DNA of 64,000 nt from Dermatemys mawii (Eukaryota; Chordata; Testudines; Dermatemydidae). Below the pieces are notes generated by a model. That model searched no databases. It had not been told where the DNA came from and saw only the letters and a list, made by a program, of their open reading frames with translations. The stretch is from positions 11,221,132-11,285,131 of the forward strand of contig ML677366.1 in the NCBI GenBank assembly GCA_007922305.1, written 5' to 3'. Made by a program: the position numbers and the translations under genes. Of the stretch, positions 47,280 to 58,439 are shown piece after piece. Position 1 is the stretch's first letter. Each line of letters starts with the position of its first letter.

Positions 47280-47825
47280 CTTCCTCTTGGCTTACTCTTT
47301 ATAGGTTGAAACCAATGACTAGATTCCACTCAGAAGCTTATTGGAAGCTAGCGGGCATCTTTTTTTTTTAAGCAGTGAGCTCCCAGCATTGTAGCTGTTC
47401 CATGGGTAAAAAGGGGATTTCAGTCAGCCTAGTTTCTTGATACAGACCCTTTCACCAGCATTAAAATTCACTTTCACAAAGGGAAGGGGGAAGAAAAAAA
47501 GAGTGAAGTAACTTATGAACTACAGCAGCAAGGTAAGGGAGCGGTGCATGGCCATATCAATTCCAGTCTGTAACCCATATTCATTAGATTTCTTGTTTTA
47601 ATAATTTTATTTGGGAGTTTTACAGTCCTCTTGATGCACAGTACTGAACATGAAATAGACCATTTCATTTAGAATAACATCTATAATTCACTACTATGTA
47701 ACCAAGCCTCAGAACAACAATCCTGGAGCAAAGTCAATCTTGCTCTGTTTGGTGTATCTGTTAGAGCTATGAACCACATTTTCAGCATCTACTTTCTTGA
47801 TTATTATCCATGATAGGGAAAGGAG
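47280..47825. other. Intergenic; no gene seen
   Basis: Nothing recognised. Confidence 0.5.
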
Positions 47826-47842
47826 GAACTTCAGAGTAAAGA

Positions 47843-48413
47843 ATCAGAGGGGTAGCCGTGTTAGTCTGGAATTGCAGAAGTGACAAAGAGTCCTGTGGCA
47901 CCTTAAAGACTAACTAAATTTTTTTTTTTAGAGCATAAGCTTTCGTGGGCTAATACCCACCTCCATGGAAGTGGGTATTNNNNNNNNNNNNNNNNNNNNN
48001 NNNNNNNNNNNNNNNNNNNNNNNNNNNNNNNNNNNNNNNNNNNNNNNNNNNNNNNNNNNNNNNNNNNNNNNNNNNNNNNNNNNNNNNNNNNNNNNNNNNN
48101 NNNNNNNNNNNNNNNNNNNNNNNNNNNNNNNNNNNNNNNNNNNNNNNNNNNNNNNNNNNNNNNNNNNNNNNNNNNNNNNNNNNNNNNNNNNNNNNNNNNN
48201 NNNNNNNNNNNNNNNNNNNNNNNNNNNNNNNNNNNNNNNNNNNNNNNNNNNNNNNNNNNNNNNNNNNNNNNNNNNNNNNNNNNNNNNNNNNNNNNNNNNN
48301 NNNNNNNNNNNNNNNNNNNNNNNNNNNNNNNNNNNNNNNNNNNNNNNNNNNNNNNNNNNNNNNNNNNNNNNNNNNNNNNAGTTAGTCTTTAAGGTGCCAC
48401 AGGACTCTTTGTC
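47843..48413. mobile_element. Fold-back SINE-like insertion 1, with assembly gap
   Basis: A plus-strand copy of an abundant reptilian SINE-like repeat starts at 47843 (head GTAGCCGTGTTAGTCTGG at 47852). It runs through 'cctgtggcaccttaaagact' and 'ataagctttcgtgggctaat' into a hairpin turn AATACCCAC-CTCCATGGAA-GTGGGTATT (47952-47979). Ns follow at 47980-48379, then an inverted copy of the body (48380-48413). A single 15-bp direct repeat, ACTTCAGAGTAAAGA, brackets the whole at 47828-47842 and 48414-48428. The inverted copy lacks the head. The structure is therefore one fold-back insertion, not two independent ones. Confidence 0.85.
47980..48379. other. 400-N assembly gap
   Basis: Exactly 400 Ns lie inside the right arm of the fold-back insertion. 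The round size suggests a placeholder. Confidence 0.97.
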
Positions 48414-48570
48414 ACTTCAGAGTAAAGAGTATCTATGGACAAAGGGATCCCAAATTCCTCCTGGCTTCTTTCCTTAAAATTGCACATCAATGTGAAATTG
48501 ACGTGTTTCTTTTTTTCTCAAAATAAGCAGTATCCAAAATGCAAGATTTGAAAAAAACAAAACAAAACAA

Positions 48571-48584
48571 CCCCCCCCCCCCCC
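48571..48584. repeat. Poly-C run (C14)
   Basis: A homopolymer of 14 Cs after a short (CAAAA)n-like tract. Confidence 0.95.
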
Positions 48585-48589
48585 AGTAA

Positions 48590-49190
48590 TGAGGCTATAG
48601 GTATTGGTTCACCGGTAGGCCAAGTGAAATATACATAGGCTTGGCAGAATTTCATTTTTATATATGATTTCAATAAATCATATCAATGTTTATTTTAAGC
48701 ATTTTTTTAGATTTTAATCTATTTAAATTTTCACAGTTGTTGGAAATTATGGGAGGAGAGGAACGTCAGCCAATTATTTAATGACTATAGATATTGAGAT
48801 TCAAAAAGTTAAAGCTTTCTAACCATTAAAACACCAATTGTCAACATCACATTTCAAAGTATACAAAATCAATATCCTTAACTCAAACTAATAAATCCCC
48901 AAACAGCATTTTCTGACTTTGCCCACCTGTACATTTTGATTATTAACGATGGAAATATTTTTTTCTTTGTTTGTGTGTGAAGGGTGAAATTGATGTTTAC
49001 TGACATTTACTGACAAAAGTCCAATACTCCCAAGCCTAAATATATACCATAAAATGGATTTTTTTAAAAAATAGAAATGTGATGTTCTCTTTAGCCAGAT
49101 TTAAAAGCAGCAGAACACATCTGGCAGCTGGTTATCTCAGGCTCTGAGCTTGTCAGAGCTCACAAACTAAACAGGTTTGGAACTGATCAG
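48590..49190. other. Intergenic; no gene seen
   Basis: AT-rich; nothing recognised. Confidence 0.5.
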
Positions 49191-49194
49191 TTGG

Positions 49195-49605
49195 AGACTG
49201 GGTTCTGTATTGCTCTCCTTTGTGAGCTTGGGCAAGTTACTTTTCTGTGTTACTGTTTCTCCAGTTGTAAAATGGAATCCACAAAAATTACATTAAAAGA
49301 ATGTTAAGGTTGCAGCGTCAAGAATTCAAAAATTAGAATATGCCAGAATTCAGGTTGAATTAAGGTTGCACAGGCACTCTTCTGGGTCATAAATCTTATA
49401 ATACAGTCTTCCCACACCTGATCATATCCTATTTGTTTCACAGGTCCCCTGCCAGAGTCAGTGTCTTATAATGGAAAGTGTTAGGCAAACTTTACTATAA
49501 GTATCACTATCAGCTCAGCCTATAATGAGGACAAAAATCCTTAGCTCCCACATAAAGTGCTATGAGCTCTACAGATGAAAAGTGCTACATAAGAGGTATT
49601 ATTAT
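49195..49605 (+). repeat. MIR-like SINE, split
   Basis: 'gtgagcttgggcaagttact' and 'ctccagttgtaaaatgga' (49222-49276) match the sense MIR core. 'aagtgctacataagaggtat' followed by ATT repeats (49580-49611) matches a MIR-type 3' end. About 260 bases of other sequence lie between, so they may be one interrupted copy or two. Confidence 0.6.
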
Positions 49606-49619
49606 TATTGTGTATATAT

Positions 49620-52600
49620 ACATAAGACATTACTAGCCCAGTAACTGAATCCTCATTCCATCACCTAAAGCCCTCTGTCCAATATTTTATTTGATCTCCA
49701 AGGAAGCCTGTTCCCCTTTGAAATTGAAAGAGAGGCTACATGCCAACAGAGCATATCTAATTGTGTGATGACAGATGTTTTCTGTTGGAACTCTGAAGAT
49801 TTTTTTTGATGTTAGATCCCAGTTGTCTTCTGGGGTCACCAATTTACTTCAGTTCACACACACAATTAAATGCACGAATCAAATCACTCTTGTCTTCACC
49901 CAGGCTTTTATCCTTGCCTCATGTGATTTGTAGGTCTCTGAACTCATCGTGGGCCATGTTGCTCAGTCATTTTGTGTTGTTTTCCTCTATGCAGAATGAA
50001 TGTTAGTGCTGGTGAATGCTGACAGCTGATTTGGTCCCTGTAGGGATGGCAGGAGCCCACACAGGGACACCATATAAAGGAAGCATAAATAGACACTCCT
50101 TAACAACAACAACAAGATCAAGCAAATACAGAGGACAAAGAATGTAAACCGAAGAGTAGAGGTACAGGTCATAGGATCAAACAAAGTAACCAGAAGGAGA
50201 CACCAAGCAGAGAACAGCAGACAGTGCATACTGCTCTGAAAAAGAATCGAGTGCATCAGTGGATATCTCCTGAAGGAACATTGCCTGAATAGACGGATGC
50301 AATAATGCAAGAAAAAAGGGACCCCCCAGTCACAGATATCACCCCCTCCTCACACACATGCAGATAGCCCCACCTCCTGGTCTGATGAATGGCTATTATG
50401 GCCCATGTCAGAAGGTGGTTAATGAGGAGGTCTCTGGACTTTGTGGGGTCATGGATCAGATGTGAATAAATGAAGAGATGAAGGAGAAAGTGTAGCCAGA
50501 ACCTCAGTGAGCTGTTGTGAATGTTGACAGAATGACTGTCCTTGAGATTGAAATCATCTCGTTCTCTTCCGAGCCAGAACAGGTACAATAGGGTAGTTCA
50601 ACCTCCATGTCCATTCAGTGCTTGGCCTCTCTTCTGAGGCTGTCAACAAAAATATCCAAATGTGAAGCTGTTGGTGTGCGTGTGTGTGTTGGTGGGACAT
50701 ACTGGCTGCACACTGGCCCAAGATCAGAAAATCATTTCCTATAGGACACTGTGCTGCAGTGACTTTTGACCATTGTTGACCTGCACTAGAAGAGCCAGGT
50801 TGTCAGTCCCCTGTGGCAACCAGCTGAAGCTTGTTCAGTTTAAAGCGTTCACCCTTCCAGCTTGCTCACTTTCCAGCAACAAGAGAAACTTGATGAGAGC
50901 GGCATCTAGGCCCTTCAAATGCAACCTTCTTGCACTCTGTGTAAGTCACTGACAAGTTCTAATGTTCAGAGGCTTGATCAGGTGGACTTCACTCTGATGC
51001 TACTTCCCTTTTAACAGAGAAAGAAAGCTTAATGCATAAATCTTCTACAGCGGCATTTTGAAAATCTTCCCCCCCTCTGCCCAAATATATGAAAATTAAA
51101 AGAAGAAACTTTCCAAATAGGATATGTGGGTGTTATCAGCTATCAGTCCTGTAGCACTAAAGCAATCAGTCATACCTGGAAGCTAAACTGCCATGTAAAG
51201 TGATTGTATCTTCAAGATGGTAATGCTTTTTGTTGTGGCAGTATGTCTTAAAGGTACCTTTAGCTCAAGCAAAGCTAGTTTTATATAATCTCTTCTGATT
51301 ACAAATAGGAATTTTAGCGGTGGTCAAACCAGCTTGACAGTGTTGCTTTCATCTTTGTATCATGCATGCTAAGGATATAAGCAGAAAAATATCAAGAACA
51401 TTATATCAACTGGACTGTATTGTCAGAAGGGATTCAGCAAAGATCCTACAACTTTCTGATTATACCATCATTAAATCCAACTACCCTAAAGCGCTGTAAC
51501 TGCAAACATAGATAAGAAGACATTAAGAATAACAAAGTCAGCAGCAATATCTACTCCTATAGTAATTCAGAGTCATCACCGATTATCTGGTGCATGATTG
51601 AGGAACAAAGCAAGTGGAGCCAAGTTGATTTATGTTGCAAATTCATCTTGGTGCATCTTCATTGCCCTTGACATTGACTTAAGTGGAGTTGCACCAGGGA
51701 TGAAGTTGGATTAGAGTGTGTTGAGAAATCACTGCTTACCAGATGGCAATGAAATATGGGGAATGAAATATTAGGCATTGTTATGTTGGTATCCGACTTG
51801 TTTCATGATGTGACATTTACCTTAGTGTTTGATACTTTGATGTTTGATGTGATTTGCACCTGTGCTGCAAATATGGGGATAAAAACCTATCATCACAGCC
51901 TCTTTAATGTCATACAGTAGAACCTGTTCATAAATCCAAATCAAGACTGATTCTATTCTGCTCCCATGTGGGACAAGTATTTGGCTGATAATGCATTGAA
52001 CTGACTGAAGAGTTCACAGTGCACAATTTTCTGTTTTTATGTAACCTCTTTCTCTATTCATAAGCACTTTCTTAAATGGTCGATCACATAAAGTAATTCA
52101 CTAACTAATCTGATGAGGAATTCTTGATGCATAGATAATTTGTGAGAAAATTCACTACAACAGATATTTGGAAACTGAGCTATGGAAGTTCAGTGACTGG
52201 ATCACATGGTCATGAGTCCGTCCCCTGTTTGGTTGAGTGGAACCCTAGTTTCAAGTTTTTAGGGCAGATACATTTGTATAGTCAAAACTGACTTTCTGTA
52301 AAGCTGCAGATGTGTGTCTGCAGGATCGGGCCCCAAATTCTCCAGTGGGAGAGGTAACTTGCCCATATGCACTTTACGTCATTCTACCCTCAGTAAGTCA
52401 AGTACCAAGCCATCTTCACAGAGACCGCCAGCAGAGTCACCTCTGAAGCTTCGCACCCTGTGATGTTCAATTTAATTGCCAGAGAAGTCTTTGGAGTTCA
52501 GTAACAACGCTTGGCATTCCTAAGTTTTTGCATAGGGATGGCTGAGTGATTGCTGCCACAATAAACTGCCTTCAATTTCCTACAGAATTTCTTTTTTCCA

Positions 52601-53265
52601 GTTTACTGGATTTAATGCTCTAGCACAGAAAGATCAAGCACTGGAAAATAGGCTCTGGCATCCAGTGATAATGCTGACTGCATTTGATTAAGTTTCTATT
52701 TAAGGAGGGATGCTCTCTGGGAAATCACGTCTCACTCCTCGTTAGTGACTGTGATATTAATGCATCACCTGGAGTAAAAGCTGGGGGTTAAATCACACTC
52801 CAAGTAAACAGCCATTAACAGCACACTGACCCCTGATTTTGAAGGAATTATTGCAACATCCAATTCAGGTTTCAGTCCAGGGAAAGCCAAACTTGCTGGG
52901 CAGCAGCAAGGAAATCTCACTTTTTAAATTAGCAAACCACAAAGGAGAAAGATGCGCAGACCTGCAAAAGTAAAATCTCACACCTGAATCTGAGAGGGGC
53001 TTTAAGATGCTCACTAGAAAGCACCAGCTATTCAAATGTAATAGAAACTTTCCTTTCTTGTGGATTTTAATGGGCAGGAACCAAAGAAGGCAAGTAACTG
53101 TTACCTGCATGTGTCTGGCTTACTGGGGTCTGATTCTAACCCGATCCCCTTGCCATTCAGAGTGAAAGCATTTCAGTGAAAATGAAACTCAACACTGGAG
53201 CAGTCTCTGTAACTTGTCTGTACTTCTTCGATTAGCAGCTTTCCTCAGAATATACCCCTTCCATT
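49620..53265. other. Intergenic; no gene seen
   Basis: 3.6 kb with no CpG island. Minus-strand frames at 49987-50588 are not ATG-anchored and have no domains. A short GT run sits at 50684-50690. Nothing else is recognised. Confidence 0.5.
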
Positions 53266-53269
53266 GGGA

Positions 53270-53355
53270 AGTAGGGTAAACTGAGGGACAATGGAATCAG
53301 AACCCAGGAGTCCCAAGTTCAGTTCCCTCTCCTAACCATTAGACAACACTCCCTA
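53270..53355 (-). repeat. MIR-like SINE head fragment
   Basis: 'cagaacccaggagtcccaag' and 'ctaaccattagacaacactc' match the antisense tRNA-derived head of MIR-type SINEs. Confidence 0.6.
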
Positions 53356-53359
53356 ACTT

Positions 53360-54125
53360 TTCCAAGGTTTAAAAACTATCTAAAGCTTCCTGTGGTTTGA
53401 CTGGGGGAGAGGGAAGAAGGCTTTTTTTATTTGGCAAGCCAGATATCAGGGGCAGCAGGAGAGGTGTCCCATGGAGCAGGGATATTAGGCCTCAGATAAG
53501 GGAAGTGGTTAGGAGACATTATCAAAGCCTTTCAAGGGATTTAGTGATGGGACTTGAGCTTACATTATATTTCCCAGGCATTGCTTTGACAAAATTACAA
53601 CCTAAGTGCTACCTTAAATTGACGATGCGGTAATGCTATTAAACAGACACAGACATTAAAGCACTGACTTAAATCTTGGAGTGCCATAATGCTATTAAAC
53701 ACGACAATCGCACATCTAACATTTGGTCTTGATTGATGATGTGCTAGGCATATGCTGGGCTGCCCAGCACTGAGATGGGTAAAACTGCTTATTTAAAAGG
53801 TCATGCTTTTCTTCCTGCCACTGAAGTGCCCTGTCAGCTCCATGTGTCTAGAGCAAGAGGACACCAACTAGGTTAATTGCAGGAGGGTATTCCCCTAGGA
53901 TATCCTGTAGATGGGTCTCTGTTCCTGGCTCCAGAGGGGAAGTTGCGGTGACCCTTGGCGCATCCTCAGCATACCCTGGGGCGCTACAGAATGGAGGGCT
54001 ACTTCTCACCCACAAGCAACATTGTTCTCTTATTTTACATTTTTTACAAGGTCAGATGCAGCGTCCTGTGTTCTGCAGGGAATAAGATGGGAGTAGGATG
54101 CTTTGCCGAGAAGCCTCCTACCAGA
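53360..54125. other. Intergenic; no gene seen
   Basis: The phrases 'gccataatgctattaaacac' and 'gcggtaatgctattaaacag' recur 60 bases apart (about 53627 and 53683), a small imperfect direct repeat. No gene is seen. Confidence 0.45.
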
Positions 54126-54140
54126 TACTGTTGCATTGTG

Positions 54141-54311
54141 CAAAAGCAACAAAGAGTCTTGTAGCACCTTATAAACTAATAGATTTTAGGAATCGTGAGC
54201 TTTCGTGACTAGCCCACAAAAGCTCATGATCCCTAAAATCTGTTAGTTTATAAGGTGCTACAAGACTCTTTGTCGCTTTTGCAGATCCAGACTAACACGG
54301 CTACCACTCTT
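54141..54311. mobile_element. Fold-back SINE-like insertion 2 (palindrome)
   Basis: Two 69-bp arms, 54139-54207 and 54215-54283, are inverted copies of the same SINE-like repeat as at 47843 with five mismatches, all transitions. They are joined by a 7-base turn (ACTAGCC). The minus-strand copy continues through its head to GTAGCCGTGTTAGTCTGG (complement of 54287-54304); the plus-strand copy has no head. A single perfect 10-bp target duplication, TTGCATTGTG, brackets the whole at 54131-54140 and 54312-54321. It was thus inserted as one palindromic unit. Confidence 0.92.
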
Positions 54312-54329
54312 TTGCATTGTGGTGGCCCT

Positions 54330-55960
54330 CTAGTGGCAATTTCTGCTGTGCTAAGGAGGCTATGTAAAAATCTTCATTCACTTCTGCAGAAGTAGAGATT
54401 GGGCTCTGGCAACAGAGGAGCAAGAATCCAAAACTGGGAGGAGGGGGAGAAGGAGGAGGCTGAGAAAGAGAGAGAAGGACCCCTTCTGATTTCCAAACCT
54501 TCTGTTTAAACAGAATCTATTGGCAATTCTGCCCTTGGCTTAGGGCCATATGTTGTTTTCTGCTCACACAAATTGATGGAGTTAGTGGATGGGCAAGTAG
54601 GTAATGCAAATACTTCCCCTTCTCTCTGACCATGTGGAAGACCCTCCATGGGGCCCAGTTGGTGTCAGACTTTGCCTGGCAAGTTGTGGGGGCGGGGGGA
54701 AGGGAAGCAAAGACCCTCTGCAGCACTGGTTCCCTTCAGCCCCATGGGTATTTGGAGTGCAAACTAAAGTCCCTGTCTGCACTAAATGATGCCAGTTCCT
54801 CCTGTGTCTGGAGAGTGCTTGTGGGGTAGCCTGATCCAAATCCCACTGGATTCAGTGGAGAAACTCCCACTCCTTTCAACAGGCTTTGGATCAAGGCCCA
54901 GCAGACCTACAGATACAGACACAGCTATTGGACTATAGAGCTTCACTTTGGATGTTCCTGGCTTTACAGATCTATGTGAACTTCAGGGATCTGTGGATTT
55001 CTGGAAGTCAAACCCCCTGCCCATCCCAGGGTGATAGAATTTCCTCCTTTGTTTCTTCCTTTCTTTCACAACCAAGTTCCCCTTTAAAAGACTTTTCCAT
55101 CAGAGAGGAGGCAAATATTTCTTAGATGTTGTTTTGATAAAATCTGAGTAGAAAAGTCAACATATTTCAATCATTTGGAAAACCCTTCTCCCTGCGTTCT
55201 CCCCCACCTGCGAGAAATAGAACATACTGTTAACTCCTTTTTTTTTTGTTTTAGCTACTGAGAAGCTTAATGAGCCCTGGGCATGCATGTAGCTTTTTCA
55301 CATTTGCAAACTTTTGTTGCTAATTAAATTCATTAATATTAGTTAGAGGCAGATTGGCCAATATTTACAAAGAGCAGGCATGCGGGAAACAAAATGCCAG
55401 TGGACTCGGTGGCTCAGTTGATAGATTCCCTACAGAAAACCCTACCAGGCAGAAGCAGTCTTAGTTGAATTGCCTCAGTGTCGCACAAGGGCTACAATCT
55501 CAAGGATCTGATTAGGAGTTAAGGGCCCACAGTGTGCTCAGCCTTGTCTGAAACAGGCAGAAAGACCTTCCCGCTGTGCTTAGTGTGTAATGAAAGAGGT
55601 GCCGGGGCTCCAGCAATGTTTTTACTGATGTGGCAAGCACTTGAGTGCCAGGGCTGTGAACTGCCAAGCCTAATGGTATCGGCTCAGCCCTGGCACAAAT
55701 GAAGCACTGCCTTCCCTCCCCTGGAGAGATTCCAATGTAGGGCTGCAATCCTGGAGAGAGCTCCCTTGGGACTGACCCCATTTCCATACAAGACTCATTG
55801 CCGGATCAAGGCTTACCCTTGGGAATGATTGGAAGGGAACTCCTCCAATGCAGGTAGACATGTCACTGCTCCTTGCGTAATCCACACACCTCCAGGGTGT
55901 GGGGTTCTGTCCCATGTAGTGATGCTGAGACCACTTAGAGAGAGATGAAATGAGTCTGCT
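54330..55960. other. Intergenic; no gene seen
   Basis: Short frames only. At 55407-55420 'cggtggctcagttgatag' resembles a pol III A box, but no B box follows at tRNA spacing. Confidence 0.45.
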
Positions 55961-55964
55961 CTCC

Positions 55965-56045
55965 AGCCTTTGCTCATGGGCATATGGCTTTTTGCTTTAA
56001 ACATCGGAGGTCCCAGGTTCGATCCCGATCACTGGGATCTGAGGG
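55965..56045 (+). repeat. tRNA-like SINE head (B box only clear)
   Basis: A perfect pol III B box, GGTTCGATCCC, lies at 56016-56026 within 'ggaggtcccaggttcgatcc'. The upstream A box region (about 55976-55990) is degenerate. The arms do not fold into an intact tRNA, so this is a decayed tRNA-derived repeat. Confidence 0.5.
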
Positions 56046-56049
56046 ATGC

Positions 56050-58430
56050 TCGAGGAGAGAATTTCAGCAAAAGTGTCGGTGAGTGAACAAACATGGAGAC
56101 CAAGCGGCACTTTCACCCCAGGTGGCGGATCTTCTCGGTGAGGTTGAGACACATTGCTAGGGAGGCTACCATTCCATTGCCATTATTTCACTTGTTCTGG
56201 CTCTATGTAGAGGGCTTTGGCCTCAAGCCCTGGCAATGAATTCGTCAGCACAAAAGCCAGTGTAGATACTGAGTCAGAGAGCTCAGGCTCTCTCTGTGCA
56301 GTGGGCTGGTGGGGTTGAATCAGATCCTGCCAAAAAGGCGGCACTCTTCCATCAGCTGACAATGGGGCTGCAACAGAATCTTCTCCTATGGAACAGTCAC
56401 TTCCCAGGAATGCTCCCTGAACAAGAGGAGTGGGGGTTTCCTGGGCACAGCCGTCCAGAGTGTGGCATGGCTGGGAATCAGACAGTCGTGTGAAAACTCA
56501 TAGATCTTCCTGTAAAACTCTCAGACGTCACTGCAGGCATCTGCAGACATTTTCACTGAACTCTTGCACCCCTGCCTCTTCAGAGTGCACCTTAAAGGGC
56601 CACTGTCAAACCATAAGTTACACATTAAAAATAATGATTTGCCTCTTGTTACTAAAAGGGACAGTCTCAAACTGCTGCATTTGAGTTTAAAGATCTGGAT
56701 TTTAAATCTTAGATCTGGGACTCATTTTTAACTAACAGCTCAGCCGATTCAAAAAGAAGGTGCAAGAAACATCTATGTCACTTTTCACCCTCTATGCTGT
56801 TCATTTACCGGTGCTTCTGCACTCAGGTTGGACGATGAGACTAGACTAGTCAGTCTAGTTTCACATCTAGTCTGTTACTTTTAGACTCACATGCCCTACC
56901 AGCAGACTCGCATTCAGTAAACACACATTTAATTTTAAAAATGTCATGAGAACATTTCTCTTCCCTTTAAGGTTTTGCAATAACCCTCCTTGTCTTTGGA
57001 TTTAAACCCCGTTGACAGCATCCCATTGCGTTCTGGAAGCAAATGGAGAAAAATGTCTCTCAGCCCCTGGAGAGAGACCAGAATAATTTTTCCAGGATAG
57101 CAGAATCTCCGTTTCACTGGAGTTCTCCTTTGTTTCCTCTAGTCATCAGAGTCCATGTTGTAGGATCAAAGAGGAGACTGCTGCTGAGGTGATGGCACAT
57201 ACTAGAAATTAGAGCAGACGTTGGGTGGGAAATAAGCAGGAGGAGCAGATGGTGTTATAAGAAATACAGATTCTGTTTCCACACAAGTGCCCTCAGAGCC
57301 AGGTTCTGCCAGCCCTTGAACAGGTGTGCAAGTGGGAAGGGCACAAGGAACTCCGCTCCTTTTGCCATGTACAGGGACTGGTCAGAATCCTTTTGGGGAT
57401 CCTGGTCTGTGGTCTGAAGGTGCTAGGGAGTGGGAAGTGGGAGAGAGGGAGCCAGGTCATGGCTGCTCCCCCATTTCCTTCTCAACCGGCCTGCAGAACT
57501 GGCCAGGTATGGAGAGTTCTTCACCTTCTCCGAGGTTGATGTAGCATGTGCCCCAGTGTGCACTGACCGAGAGCCCAGAGAAGAATTCTGGCTCAGTCCT
57601 TCCTCCCAGTGACAACATACCCTTCCACACACCCATTGCTGTTCCCACCAGTGCCCAAGGCACAGTCTAGGCCTGGCTCTTTCCTAAATGCACTGATCTG
57701 CCTTGTGAGGTAGCCACAGCCCTTTACATTTTTCTTCTCTATGCAGGTTCATTATTCCTCCTGAAATTCAGTGTGTTATTTTAAGCAGTATCTTATAGAA
57801 TAATGTCCAGTATTTAATTAACAACATAAAAGAATATACGCACATCAATAAGTACTCCAGCCAACAAGGAGAGAATCAATATTATGCCGGCTCTTAAATG
57901 ACAGAGATGTGTCTGAATGAAGATGTGGAAGGAAGCTGGGAACCTACAAAGTGGTAATTACTTCAGAGATAAAAAATTAATAGAGACTTATGAGGAAAAA
58001 GCCAAAAGCAGTGAATGACTGAACTACAGACTAAGGGTCTGATTCTCCTCCCATTGAAGTCAATGGCAAAACTTTCAGGATCTGAGTTTGCAAATACTAT
58101 ATGCAAAGCAGCTCAAAGTCCCTTGAATTCTATGGCTTCATAGCCCTACTATAAGCGCTTGGGGAAGAGCCAGTCTTTTTGTTCTGTCTGTGCAGCCGTT
58201 ACCACAATGTGGTCCAGGGCCATTTCTCTCTCTAGCCTGTTTCCAGTTAGCTAATCTGCTCTTGACATCAGTGGGACCAAGGCTGGGTCCTTGTTGTCAG
58301 AGTGAAATGCAATAGGGTGTGCTACTGCCATGACTGGTATTGTAGGCAGTACTAAGGGCAAACAACTGTTCCAAGGGAGTTTTCATTGGCTTCAGAAGGT
58401 GTAGGATGGATCAAGCCCTAAGAGGTTTAA
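56050..58430. other. Intergenic; no gene seen
   Basis: No CpG island, domain or clear repeat, apart from the diffuse 'cattgaagtcaatggcaaaa' repeat at 58053. Confidence 0.5.
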
Positions 58431-58439
58431 ACAAGTCTA

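Noticed and set aside
47965..48477. 170-codon frame across the N block
   Set aside because: Most residues are undetermined; the frame is an artefact of the assembly gap.
56016..56026. Perfect pol III B box as evidence of a tRNA gene
   Set aside because: No matching A box or clover-leaf stems; better explained as a decayed tRNA-derived repeat.
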